This document shows, piece by piece, positions 1 to 8,340 of a stretch of 64,000 nt of DNA. Numbering within the stretch: the stretch's first letter is position 1; the number at the start of each line of letters is the position of its first letter. The notes beneath the pieces are model-generated. The model was not told where the DNA came from. It saw nothing but the letters and a program-made list of their open reading frames with translations, and searched no databases. The stretch spans positions 1 to 64,000 of the forward strand of contig NZ_LRUC01000047.1 of assembly GCF_001550095.1 (NCBI RefSeq), in the 5' to 3' direction. This stretch comes from Celeribacter ethanolicus. Its GTDB lineage: Bacteria > Pseudomonadota > Alphaproteobacteria > Rhodobacterales > Rhodobacteraceae. The position numbers were made by a program, and so were the translations under genes.

Positions 1-1
1 G

Positions 2-1204
2 ACCGGCCAGGACCGGCGCTTTGAGGCGCAGGGCGATATTCCTGCGCTTGGCGCGGGGCTGCGGGTGACGCTTGGCGGCGAGCCCCTTCCGGGATCGGGG
101 GAGGACTATCTGTGCCTCGTGGCGCATCACAGCTACACGTCGGACAATTACGGTTCCGGCGGCGAAGAGGGCGACGGCTACGCCTACACCGGGCGCTATG
201 TTTTGCTGCCCGCCGACGCGCCTCTGGTGCCGGAGTTGAAGACCGCGCGCGCCGATGTGAAAGGCCCGCAAACCGCGGTGGTCGTGGGCGACGGCGAGAT
301 CGACTGCGACGAGTACGGGCGCATTCTGGTGCAGTTCCACTGGGATCTGGACGCCGCCTATTCGATGCGCTGCCGGGTGTCGCAATCCTGGGCAGGCAAC
401 GGCTGGGGTGGCATGGTGATCCCTCGGATCGGCATGGAAGTCGTGGTGGAATTCCTCGACGGCGACCCGGACAAACCGCTGGTCACCGGGTGCGTGTATA
501 ACGGCAAGAACGCGGTGCCGTATGAGCTGCCCGCGAACAAGACCGTCTCGACATTCAAATCCGACACCCACCAAGGCAGCGGCTACAACGAGTTCCGCTT
601 CGAGGACGAGAGGGGTGAGGAAGAGGTCTTTATGCATGCGCAAAAGGACCACAACACCATCATCGAGAATGACGAAAGCCATTCCATCGGCCATGACCGC
701 AGCAAAAGCGTCGGCAATGATCAGTCCGAATCCATCGGCAACGACAAGACGATCTCTGTCGGTCACGACCACCGTGAGAACATCGGCAACGACATGTATT
801 ACACCGTCGGCCAGAATCAGCAGGAAAGCTACGGCAAGGACCACCTGCACCGGGTCGGCAACATCTACAAACAGTCGATCTATGCCGATCACCTCTATGA
901 AACCGGTCGCAATTTTACCGGCGAAGTCGCGGGTAAATATACGCTCGACGTCGGCACCTCGATCACCAACAACACCGGCAAGCACACGCTGATGGCGTTC
1001 GAGAAGTTCCAGATCACGGGTCCGGGCGGCAAGATCACCATCGACGGCTCGGGGATCACGCTTGAAGCTCCGAACATCCGGCTCAAGGGCAATGTGTCCA
1101 TGGGCGGATCTGGCAGCGGTCAGGTGCAGACGCTGAAACTCGCCGCCAACGAAGGGCTTCCGCTTTGCGAGGAATGCGCAGCGGCGCGATCCGATGCCTC
1201 ATAA
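2..1204 (+). CDS. vgrG: VgrG spike protein of type VI secretion, 3' part
   Basis: The reading frame is open from the left edge, so the 5' end lies outside the window; 400 residues are visible. VgrG trimers form the needle tip that carries effectors out of the cell. The fragment holds the end of the gp27-like part, the OB-fold/gp5-like part (roughly residues 80-165, including WGGMVIPRIGMEVVVEF), then a long run of short repeats of the type SIGNDxxxSVGxD (about 215-300) that matches the triple-stranded beta-helix of gp5. The C terminus ends in a short Cys-containing tail with no toxin domain, so this is a carrier VgrG rather than an evolved one. The adaptor and PAAR genes downstream support the call. 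No tss structural genes are in view. Confidence 0.95.
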   Translation, partial: TGQDRRFEAQGDIPALGAGLRVTLGGEPLPGSGEDYLCLVAHHSYTSDNYGSGGEEGDGYAYTGRYVLLPADAPLVPELKTARADVKGPQTAVVVGDGEIDCDEYGRILVQFHWDLDAAYSMRCRVSQSWAGNGWGGMVIPRIGMEVVVEFLDGDPDKPLVTGCVYNGKNAVPYELPANKTVSTFKSDTHQGSGYNEFRFEDERGEEEVFMHAQKDHNTIIENDESHSIGHDRSKSVGNDQSESIGNDKTISVGHDHRENIGNDMYYTVGQNQQESYGKDHLHRVGNIYKQSIYADHLYETGRNFTGEVAGKYTLDVGTSITNNTGKHTLMAFEKFQITGPGGKITIDGSGITLEAPNIRLKGNVSMGGSGSGQVQTLKLAANEGLPLCEECAAARSDAS

Positions 1205-1236
1205 AAGGGTCAGGCCTTTGTTAAGAGAAAATCATA

Positions 1237-2235
1237 ATGGACGGGGTCTATACACTCTGGAAAGCGTCCCATTTTCATTTCAGAGAAGTGCTGCGGCGCG
1301 GTCGTGTTTATCTTGTTGTTGACCCGGACTCCTTTCCTGAACTGGGGGACGCGCTTGAGGAATCTGATCTTCCATACACCAACCTGTATGGCAAAGGGGA
1401 AGGTGTTTTAGGGCAAACAGAAGCGCCTTACATTGTCCAGTTGAACGCACGCGACATCGCCAACTGGAAACATTTGATCAAGAATCTCAGAAACCAAAAT
1501 GTGGCAATCGGCCTCATTGCACCGGAAACAGTCGATATACACCAGCTGCGTCGGCATTGGAAAAAATGGATATCCGTTCGCATTCCAAATGAGGATCAAC
1601 CTGTCATGTTCCGCTTTTTCGATCCCAGAATTCTGTTCGCCTTTCTCGCAACCTTGAGTGCCGCCGAAGCACATAGTTTTTATGGGCCAGCACAACATCT
1701 GATCGGTTTTCAAGATGGCCAGCTTGAGGTGGCCACGCCCGAAGCAGTTGTTCGGAATACGGCGCCGCTTAAACTTGGGGTCGGGGAGCATTATCTGTTT
1801 CGCGCCGAACAGGTTCAGGCGATGGAGGATGTGACGAGTCAGGTCTTTAAAGACCGGCTCAAACGCTATCTGCGCATCGTCTGGTGGCAATATGCCGAGG
1901 ATATGCCGGAAGAGCAGCTTTCCCAGATCGTCGAAGACGGCATCGCGGATGCAAAAAAACTCGAAAGTATGACAGACAACTCTGTGCTGGCGATGACGCT
2001 TATCCGGCTGATCGACCCGTCTGTCAGCACGAATTCAAAGTATTGGCGCCACGCCTACGATGGTGCAGGTAAAGAGCACCCAGGTGCGCGCGCAATCTTT
2101 CTGTTATCAGTTATGTTTGACGAAAACTTTCCACACGACAGAGAAACGGTTGAGTTACTTTTTTACAAAGCCAATCGCTTTGGCCGGCCAGAAGAGCAAT
2201 GGCATGACATCCCCCGCAACTGGGAGACCAAGTGA
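1237..2235 (+). CDS. DUF4123 domain protein, T6SS effector adaptor/chaperone
   Basis: A 332-aa protein whose N-terminal two thirds match DUF4123: the opening YLVVDPDSFPEL strand, the LGQTEAPYIVQL block and the FRFFDPRILFAFLATL block (about residues 133-148) are characteristic. DUF4123 (Tap/TEC) proteins bind a cargo effector and load it on VgrG or PAAR, and are not themselves secreted. It starts 32 bp after vgrG stops, and its TGA overlaps the ATG of the next gene by one base, so the two are probably translationally coupled. That makes the next protein its most likely client. The domain call is firm; the client is inference. Confidence 0.9.
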   Translation: MDGVYTLWKASHFHFREVLRRGRVYLVVDPDSFPELGDALEESDLPYTNLYGKGEGVLGQTEAPYIVQLNARDIANWKHLIKNLRNQNVAIGLIAPETVDIHQLRRHWKKWISVRIPNEDQPVMFRFFDPRILFAFLATLSAAEAHSFYGPAQHLIGFQDGQLEVATPEAVVRNTAPLKLGVGEHYLFRAEQVQAMEDVTSQVFKDRLKRYLRIVWWQYAEDMPEEQLSQIVEDGIADAKKLESMTDNSVLAMTLIRLIDPSVSTNSKYWRHAYDGAGKEHPGARAIFLLSVMFDENFPHDRETVELLFYKANRFGRPEEQWHDIPRNWETK

Positions 2236-2855
2236 TGGCTGGCAATAGTGATGCGGCTAACACTGCGGAATCCAGCCCGAAAACTGTTGTGGGTGAAATG
2301 GTGGCTAATGTCGGCGACCTGTTTAATCAGGAGCCGCGCAATCCGGCAGATAGTCCTGTTCCTGATTACAACTGTCCGGTGGCAAATTGTGGTGCGGAAA
2401 AGGTTTGCGAACAAGTCAACGTCGGCGATCCGATCACCGGAGACAGCCGCGCCCATATTGAGCGCAACGCGTGTAACAAGTGTCCTTCTTCACCACCAGT
2501 CCCGCGCTATTCCGTGAGAGGAGACCGTAATCATCCGAGACGCATTCTATACTTTGAGGATCATACTGGACGCAGATGGCAACCGGACAGCGATTTAACA
2601 GCACCAATTTTCCACGGTGATGCGGGCTTTGGCCATCGCACACATGACAGCATGACATTTCGTCTCGACTTTGGCTTGTCTCAAGACGAACGCGGTTGGC
2701 AATGCCGCTATTACAAAGGACAACTTGACGACACCAGCACCGACAGGGGCACCTATGATTATGCCGATGCCCCGTCCTCGAACCATACCGAGATGGACTT
2801 CAACACTCACCTGCAAAACCCGCATTACGCACCCAATCTTACCGAACGATACTAA
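2235..2855 (+). CDS. Unknown Cys/His-rich T6SS-linked protein, candidate cargo effector
   Basis: A 206-aa protein I do not recognise. The ATG at 2235 overlaps the DUF4123 stop (TGATG); a GTG one codon earlier is less likely. No signal peptide or membrane segment is visible. Residues about 45-80 hold a cluster of Cys (CPVANCGAEKVC, then CNKC) that could bind zinc. The C-terminal half is rich in His, Asp, Tyr and Trp (FHGDAGFGHRTHDSMTFRLD; RGTYDYADAPSSNHTEMDFN), which could be a catalytic domain. Its place between a DUF4123 adaptor and a PAAR gene is the normal position of a T6SS cargo effector. No separate immunity gene follows on this strand. Function is not assigned. Confidence 0.7.
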   Translation: MAGNSDAANTAESSPKTVVGEMVANVGDLFNQEPRNPADSPVPDYNCPVANCGAEKVCEQVNVGDPITGDSRAHIERNACNKCPSSPPVPRYSVRGDRNHPRRILYFEDHTGRRWQPDSDLTAPIFHGDAGFGHRTHDSMTFRLDFGLSQDERGWQCRYYKGQLDDTSTDRGTYDYADAPSSNHTEMDFNTHLQNPHYAPNLTERY

Positions 2856-2888
2856 CCTAAACGGCCCCCGAAACAGAGGACACACATC

Positions 2889-3149
2889 ATGAAACCCGTT
2901 GCCCGCGTCGGAGACACTCATGTTTGCCCCATCAAAGGGCATGGCACCAACAGCATCGTGTCCGGGGGCTCTGCCCTTGTCGACGGCCGGCCGATCGCGC
3001 GGATCGGTGACAAATGCGCCTGTGGCTGCGTGATTGTCTCGGGCTCCTCCGGTTCGACCTGCGACGGCAAGCCGGTCGCCGTGATCGGCGCCAAGACATC
3101 CGGCGGCGGAACGATTGTCTCGGGGTCTCACTCGTCGAAAACACTTTAA
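2889..3149 (+). CDS. PAAR-domain spike tip protein
   Basis: An 86-aa stand-alone PAAR protein. It opens with PVARVGDTHVCP and carries the repeated turns VDGRPIARIGDKCACGC and GKPVAVIGAKTSGGGTIVSG that build the small pointed cone sitting on VgrG. His and Cys residues (HVCP, later CACGC) can supply the zinc site near the tip. There is no C-terminal extension, so it is a plain tip rather than a PAAR-toxin fusion. An AGAGGACA ribosome site precedes the ATG by a few bases. It follows the unknown cargo candidate by 33 bp and is probably in the same transcript. Confidence 0.95.
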   Translation: MKPVARVGDTHVCPIKGHGTNSIVSGGSALVDGRPIARIGDKCACGCVIVSGSSGSTCDGKPVAVIGAKTSGGGTIVSGSHSSKTL

Positions 3150-3165
3150 CTTTTGACGCGTTCCG

Positions 3166-3208
3166 TCACGCTGTCTCGTGTTTCGGCGGCGGCGCGAGAC
3201 AGGCGTGA
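3166..3208 (+). promoter_or_regulatory. Imperfect hairpin between PAAR and second DUF4123 gene
   Basis: The arms TCACGCTGTCTCG (3166-3178) and CGAGACAGGCGTGA (3195-3208) pair with a single bulged base around a 16-base loop. No T-run follows, so it is a weak terminator at best. It may act as a processing or attenuation hairpin that lowers expression of the adaptor downstream. Confidence 0.4.
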
Positions 3209-3277
3209 AAAGCAAACCGCCATTCTGGTCGGTTTTGCCGAGAGAAACAGCCAGATCGTCATTCAAAGGAGGCAGCC

Positions 3278-4339
3278 ATGGTCAAAGAGGATTGGTCAGA
3301 ACCGGATGCCGCCTTCGAGAATCCCATGAGACGCCCCGTCCTCCCGGCTCTCTCCGTGCATAAATCCTCTGAAAACATTCCCATTCTCAAAGGAAACACA
3401 GCGCAAAGCTTCACCGAACCGTTTTTCCCGACGGGGTTCCTGAACGAAAGAAGGACGATATTTGCCGTCATGGATGCCGGACGCCTCGCATGTCTTCCGG
3501 TGCTGCTCGAGACAGGAAATATCCCGCATATGAGCCTGTTTTCCGGAGACCTCGCCGAGACCGGAAAAGACGTCGCGCCCTATCTTGCCGAGTTTTCAGA
3601 AGACAATGACGTGCTGCGGGGGTTGCTGAGTTGTACCGAAGAGGCGAAGATACAGGCTGGCGCTTTCTGGGATGCTCAGGCCGGTATTTTCATCAGCACC
3701 TCAATGCCCCTGTCCGATCTCAGATCCCATCTGCGCAGATTCATGCGCGTGCTCGATGCCCGAGAAAAAGCCTATTACTTCAGATTCTGGCAGCCTGAAG
3801 TCGCCGAGGTCTATTTCTCCAACGCCGCAACCGACCCGCAGAAAGCCGCCCGCTGGGTTTTCCCCCATGACACGAGGACGCAAATCGACGCGATTTGGGC
3901 CCCAGTCCGCAATTTCACGCATGACGCCTATCTTTTGCAATTCGAGCGCGGCACAGAACTGACAAGAAACGATCTGGGCGGCGGACAATTTCGTCTGGAC
4001 CGATCGGATTTCGATGCGTTGCACCGGCTGCAATGGAATCGTGACGTGGCGAAGGTCGCGGATCAGTTGCGTCAGGCCTTTCCACAGCAGGTCACGGCCA
4101 TTGAGCTGCCGCTCACCGCGTTTTGCGATACCCAGATGCGCCGTGCCGTCACGCAGGGTTTTGCCCATCTCGACATGCTTTACGTCTTCTGCGCCTGGGC
4201 AATCAACTTTGGCCCGGATTTCGAGAGCATGGACAAGACCGGTGCCATCGCTGGCTTCATGCAATCCGATGCACCGCCAGAATGGCGCTTTGAACAGATC
4301 AAGACACGGATGATCGCCCTCGAAGAGACAATGGGTTAG
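3278..4339 (+). CDS. Second DUF4123 domain adaptor protein
   Basis: A 353-aa protein with a clear AAAGGAGGC ribosome site just before the ATG. The DUF4123 domain spans about residues 60-200, with the IFAVMDAGRLACLPVLLE opening, a LRSHLRRFMRVLD helix and the AYYFRFWQPEVAEVYF block. The C-terminal third is alpha-helical and probably recognises the cargo. It is unrelated in sequence detail to the first DUF4123 protein of this cluster, so each adaptor probably serves its own effector. It ends only 8 bp from the converging DUF2235 phospholipase gene, which is the obvious candidate client. Confidence 0.88.
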   Translation: MVKEDWSEPDAAFENPMRRPVLPALSVHKSSENIPILKGNTAQSFTEPFFPTGFLNERRTIFAVMDAGRLACLPVLLETGNIPHMSLFSGDLAETGKDVAPYLAEFSEDNDVLRGLLSCTEEAKIQAGAFWDAQAGIFISTSMPLSDLRSHLRRFMRVLDAREKAYYFRFWQPEVAEVYFSNAATDPQKAARWVFPHDTRTQIDAIWAPVRNFTHDAYLLQFERGTELTRNDLGGGQFRLDRSDFDALHRLQWNRDVAKVADQLRQAFPQQVTAIELPLTAFCDTQMRRAVTQGFAHLDMLYVFCAWAINFGPDFESMDKTGAIAGFMQSDAPPEWRFEQIKTRMIALEETMG

Positions 4340-4347
4340 CGGCGGGT

Positions 4348-5760
4348 CTACTTCGCTTTTCCCGCGATATTATAGTCCACGGAGCGTTTGAAAGCCGCTT
4401 CCGGAGACATGCCGATCTTGTCGAAATTCGAGGACATATGGCCGAACTTGAACAGGGCGGCTCGTTTCGTCGCCTCGTCCGGCGTCCCTCCGGCGCGCAT
4501 CGTCCCGGCCATATCCGCCAATTCTGCGGGAATCTCGTATTCTCCCCCGGTCGGCAGGGTGTCCAGCGGAACACCTGCGGCTGTTGCGGCATCGTACATC
4601 ATGGCCAGTGGAATGCGGGAAAGGCCAAGCTCTACCCAATCGCGATCAAGCCGGGCGGCGGTCGTATAAGAATAGGTTTTTGTTACCAATCCCGCCAGCC
4701 CCCAGGGTCTCGATTCAACAATGGGACCCGGCGCATTCTTTAGCCCGCCTTCGGGATCGCCGGGCTTGATCCAGCCTTCGTCGACATAAAAACTGGCAAT
4801 CGAATCGCGCTGACTCGCCGCCAGAGCCATATCCCTCGCCCGCGCGGCTTCCGCATCGGCACGGGTATAAAAGGTCTTGGTTTTGGCTTTTTCGACGAGG
4901 GCTTCGCTACCCGTTCCCGCATAACCGCCTCCGACATCGGAATGCGCGCCGGTGCAGGCCTTGAACGGCCCTCCGCCGGGCGTGTTGTGATTGAGCCGGA
5001 AGTTTTCGCGATACTCGTTTTCCGCCGTCAGATGCATGATCCCGTCGGCCTGCGCCGTCGACATATGGACGTTGACCGGGCCGTTGTCGTCATTCGTGCC
5101 GAGACCGACCGCCGCCACCGTGTCGAACACGCCGACAAAGCGGATGCGCACTTTGCGTCCCTCCGGCAAATGAGCGCGATTGCGATCCATATGGACCCCG
5201 AACAGGAGCGAGTAATCGAGCGCATCGTATTCGATAAAGCCCTGTCGGAAACAGTTCACGAAATAGCGCGCCGCCGCGGCGCCCCGACTGAAGCCGAAGA
5301 CATCCAGGATCACCTCGGTCGGCTCGATGCCGGGACTGAGCTCATTGATGATCTTGCCGACTTCGAGACAAGCCTCGAAAACGCGGGATTCAACGCCGGT
5401 CGGCCCCATCCCGATTGCAGCGCCGACCTTGTTGGTCGGCCACCAATCCGACTCGCCCGCCGTTGTGCCAATCCCTTGCTTATAAAGGCGATGGCGCTTG
5501 ACCGCATACCCACAGGAATTTCTTGGCCAATAGCGTTTTTCCCATTCGTAGAGATCGTAAAGCAACCTCACATTGGTAAGCGAAGAATTGTAGCTGTCGG
5601 AAATACGGCTCGACGGGCCACGCACATTTGCCGCGTTATTGCCCGTACCGTCGAAGAACACTCCGATTTCCAAGGTCACCGCCGGACAAGGTTGCGCATA
5701 GGCCCCGGCGGCCCGATCCATGTCCTGCGACTGATCTGAGGCGGATGATGTTACACTCAT
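4348..5760 (-). CDS. DUF2235 alpha/beta-hydrolase, Tle1-type T6SS phospholipase effector
   Basis: A 470-aa lipase of the DUF2235/Tle1 family, which hydrolyses membrane phospholipids of target cells after T6SS delivery. Family landmarks are GVFFDGTGNN (residues 33-42), the nucleophile elbow GFSRG with Ser158, VFDTVAAVG with candidate Asp213, and GAHSDVGGGY with candidate His273, which give a plausible Ser-Asp-His triad. There is no signal peptide, as expected for a T6SS effector. Its ATG overlaps the stop of the upstream lipoprotein gene by 4 bp (ATGA), so a probable immunity gene is translated first. The family call is firm; delivery by this VgrG is inferred from position. Confidence 0.9.
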   Translation of the reverse strand: MSVTSSASDQSQDMDRAAGAYAQPCPAVTLEIGVFFDGTGNNAANVRGPSSRISDSYNSSLTNVRLLYDLYEWEKRYWPRNSCGYAVKRHRLYKQGIGTTAGESDWWPTNKVGAAIGMGPTGVESRVFEACLEVGKIINELSPGIEPTEVILDVFGFSRGAAAARYFVNCFRQGFIEYDALDYSLLFGVHMDRNRAHLPEGRKVRIRFVGVFDTVAAVGLGTNDDNGPVNVHMSTAQADGIMHLTAENEYRENFRLNHNTPGGGPFKACTGAHSDVGGGYAGTGSEALVEKAKTKTFYTRADAEAARARDMALAASQRDSIASFYVDEGWIKPGDPEGGLKNAPGPIVESRPWGLAGLVTKTYSYTTAARLDRDWVELGLSRIPLAMMYDAATAAGVPLDTLPTGGEYEIPAELADMAGTMRAGGTPDEATKRAALFKFGHMSSNFDKIGMSPEAAFKRSVDYNIAGKAK

Positions 5761-6332
5761 TGCGCGGGCTCCGGGCAGGGGGCGTCTGTGGGAACAGGCG
5801 GGTACTCGAACGCCAGGGCCGAGGCCAGTTTCGCATGCGCATTGGCCTCCGCAGCGACATCCCGGTCGGCCTCCGGCACACGCAGGCCACAGGTTTCAGC
5901 GACATCTTTGTTTATATGTTTCGAGTCATCATCAGAGCCGATCACCAGATGTCCATTGGCCCCGAAAATCAGAATGAGATCGACCCTGTCGTCGCGTATG
6001 GTCGTCAGCTCTCGCGGGTCAACCGTGACAGACGCCTGCCAGGCGCGGTTGGTCAAAAGCTCGACCCACTGCGCGGTGATCTGAAACTCGTCCGTGCCGG
6101 ACAAGGGACGGGTCAGGGACATGGTCTCCGTGCTGCGCGGCGCTTCAATATCGGCCATCCCGAAACGGACTGTCGGAATCGGCTCGCGATACACATCAGC
6201 GATATCTGCCTGAGTAATAAGAACCGGGGAATATGAAAAACTCGTCATCGACAGATCGACGCGTTTGGGGCCCGATGGGATACAGCCGCTCAGAAGAAGC
6301 GTTCCGGCAAGAGCGAGAAAGCGCATCGTCAT
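5757..6332 (-). CDS. Lipoprotein, candidate immunity to the DUF2235 phospholipase
   Basis: A 191-aa protein starting MTMRFLALAGTLLLSGC, a lipoprotein signal with lipobox LSGC and Cys17. I chose the ATG at 6332 because it overlaps the upstream stop by 4 bp and opens directly into the signal; a longer frame to 6422 exists but adds a non-signal leader. The mature part is soluble, without recognised domains. Periplasmic lipoproteins next to Tle1-family lipases usually bind and block the lipase, and the 4-bp overlap with the lipase gene fits that. The immunity role is inference from location and context. Confidence 0.75.
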   Translation of the reverse strand: MTMRFLALAGTLLLSGCIPSGPKRVDLSMTSFSYSPVLITQADIADVYREPIPTVRFGMADIEAPRSTETMSLTRPLSGTDEFQITAQWVELLTNRAWQASVTVDPRELTTIRDDRVDLILIFGANGHLVIGSDDDSKHINKDVAETCGLRVPEADRDVAAEANAHAKLASALAFEYPPVPTDAPCPEPAQ

Positions 6333-7042
6333 GTCCGGCCTCCGATCTCGCGAATATTGGGCCGACCCGTTGCGAGGTCCGACAGATACCAGACCTTGCT
6401 TTGCGCCCGGTCCAGCAACCACTCGGGGTAATGTGCGGCATAGAGATCTTCGAAACGCGGGAAAGGATCGGCGGAGATGGCCTGCCCCGGGGCATAAATC
6501 ACCATGCGTGGCAAGGGATCGAACGCCTTCTGCGCGCGCTCCAACATCGGCACGCCATCGGCATCCGCCATATTCAGAATCGGCCCGCTGGCGTTCAGCA
6601 ACATCTCATAGGCAACGGTGTCAGGATGCGACCGCATCTCCGGATGATGCAGGAAAGGGGCTTCGACCAGCCCCAACACAATGTTCACATGCACGAGCCA
6701 GTGACGCTCGCTCCACAAGAACAGATCCCCGAAAGCCGTATGCGCCACGGCATGCACGTCGATCCGACCGGTCTTGTCGCTGAACTCCGGGTCGCCACGA
6801 AAGATGGCCTGCACGGCGTCCTGCAATTCGAACGGGGCACACAAGCGCAACGCACCTTGCGCCAGATCCCCGACACCGTAATTGTCCCAAAAATCCAGCA
6901 ACAGAGGCGCAATGCGCCCCTCAAAACGGGCGATTTCGCCAGGTCGGACATCCACGGCATTCCGCAGAGGCCCCCTGTCTTTGATAAGCTTGGCCAAAGC
7001 CGCCTTGGCTGCAAGTCCCGGAAGATTGCTACGAAATGTCAT
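6329..7042 (-). CDS. GAD-like / Tdi1-type (DUF1851) protein, T6SS immunity candidate
   Basis: A 237-aa cytosolic protein, first gene of the minus-strand effector operon. The N-terminal half resembles the GAD-like domain and the C-terminal half resembles the Tdi1/DUF1851 fold, with the characteristic AFGDLFLWSERHW block (about residues 100-112) and the closing LDPLPRMVIYAPGQAIS-like segment. Proteins of this type are best known as immunity to T6SS DNases such as Tde1. No such DNase is visible here, so it may guard against an effector lost from this locus, against an incoming toxin, or play another role beside the lipase. The stop overlaps the lipoprotein ATG by 4 bp. Confidence 0.7.
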   Translation of the reverse strand: MTFRSNLPGLAAKAALAKLIKDRGPLRNAVDVRPGEIARFEGRIAPLLLDFWDNYGVGDLAQGALRLCAPFELQDAVQAIFRGDPEFSDKTGRIDVHAVAHTAFGDLFLWSERHWLVHVNIVLGLVEAPFLHHPEMRSHPDTVAYEMLLNASGPILNMADADGVPMLERAQKAFDPLPRMVIYAPGQAISADPFPRFEDLYAAHYPEWLLDRAQSKVWYLSDLATGRPNIREIGGRT

Positions 7043-7308
7043 GAACCAAACCTAAATCGCCAACCACACCCTACATTACTCAAGCCATTTGAAACCTCAA
7101 CCCATCGCAGTGAATTTCAGGAAGGCCAGTGAAAATCGAGCGGGCGCTCCATCGCATGGCTACGTTGCGCCCCCCATCCCACAACGGGGACAAGAGCCCG
7201 CTGGCAGGACAACCGGAGCTGCGCCGCATGTATAGCTCAGCCATGTGCCGCCAGTGACTTTCATTAAATTTCGAAATTATTTAAACATACCCCCAAAAGG
7301 GCCCGATC

Positions 7309-8000
7309 ATGACAAAGGAACGGATCCTCTACTGTGATCCCGGAATTGACGATGCCGTGACCATCGCACTCTGTTGCGCTTCAGATGAGCTTGATCTTCT
7401 CGGGATCACGACCACCCATGGCAATGTGGCTCTGGAACGGACGACGACCAACACCCTTGCTCTGCTTGACGTCCTCAATCAAAACATCAGCGTTTATGCC
7501 GGGGCGGATCGGCCTTTGGTGCGGCCCGCGATCCATGCGAGCAACGTGCATGGGGCCTCCGGGTTCGGCGGGGTCGAGATCCCCATGCCGCGCGCGTGGT
7601 GTTCGAAGCCGGATGCCCCGTGACCATGTTCGGCCTCGACGCCACTCACAAGGTCATCGCCACACCAGATCGCGTCGCCGCGCTTGCGGCGCTCGGGACA
7701 CCGATTGCGCGGCTGATCGCTCGACTGATAGAGGCCTACCGCCCCTCATACACCGAGCGCTACGGTTGGGACTGAGCTGCGATTCATGACATGTGTACAA
7801 TTGCTTGGGCAATTGACCCGACGTTGTTCAGCCTTACGGAAATGGCCGTTCTGATCGACACGAACGAAGGGCCGAATTTCGGACGCACCGTTTACGACAG
7901 TCGCAAACGCGCCCCCTCGCAACCGATTGTCAACGTGGCAAGAGACGTGGATGCGGATCGGGTCTTCGCGCTTTTGGCAGAACGTATCGCCCGCTATTGA
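7309..8000 (+). pseudogene. Inosine/uridine-preferring nucleoside hydrolase, broken
   Basis: The 5' part (7309-7590) encodes a good nucleoside hydrolase N terminus, with the calcium-binding DPGIDDAVTIAL motif and the THGNVALERTTTN block. At about 7590 the frame shifts and the text jumps from FGGVEIPMP to ARVVFEAGCPVTMFGLDATH, skipping what I estimate as 60-70 codons found in intact relatives. In the new frame a TGA at about 7779 interrupts YGWD and AAIHDMCTIAW, after which the normal C terminus (PTLFSLTEMAVLIDTNEG) runs to 8000. Deletion, frameshift and nonsense mutation together make this a decayed gene. The ATG at 7309 follows a short AT-rich leader. Confidence 0.9.
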
Positions 8001-8072
8001 AGCGGGCACACAGCCTCGGAATATGCCAGTAGGTCTCGCACGATACAGGACAAAGCGAAACGGCCCGCAACA

Positions 8073-8340
8073 TCATCTGACATGGCAAGCACCGATCCTA
8101 TGCCCCGCGCCAAAAAGCGCATAATCCTCGCGTGTCAGGTCAGGCATATCCGCCAGAATCTGCGTCCCGAGGCCCGCTGCAACTTGTTTTCGAGTGAAAA
8201 CATCGTGCCGAATGCGCCGCGACAATGGCCGCCAGCGGGATCTGGAGCGACTCGGCGATTTGCCTGGTCCGTTCCGACGGGGAAAATCCGGCACGTCTGC
8301 ACCGGATCTCCCCGGTGTGACTGTCTGCGATCATAGCGTC
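8073..8340 (-). pseudogene. Unidentified coding remnant beside the BMP pseudogene
   Basis: Downstream of the broken BMP gene two minus-strand frames carry protein-like text: MIADSHTGEIRCRRAGFSP near 8334, and ILADMPDLTREDYALFG ending near 8073. They look like pieces of one shifted gene, but I cannot name the family. Neither piece has a convincing start with a ribosome site or a full domain. It probably belonged to the same degraded operon as the nucleoside hydrolase and BMP genes. Confidence 0.4.

Noticed and set aside
2-3149. Phage tail-spike module instead of T6SS
   Set aside because: DUF4123 adaptors, a stand-alone PAAR protein and the DUF2235 lipase are T6SS companions, and no phage structural genes are present.
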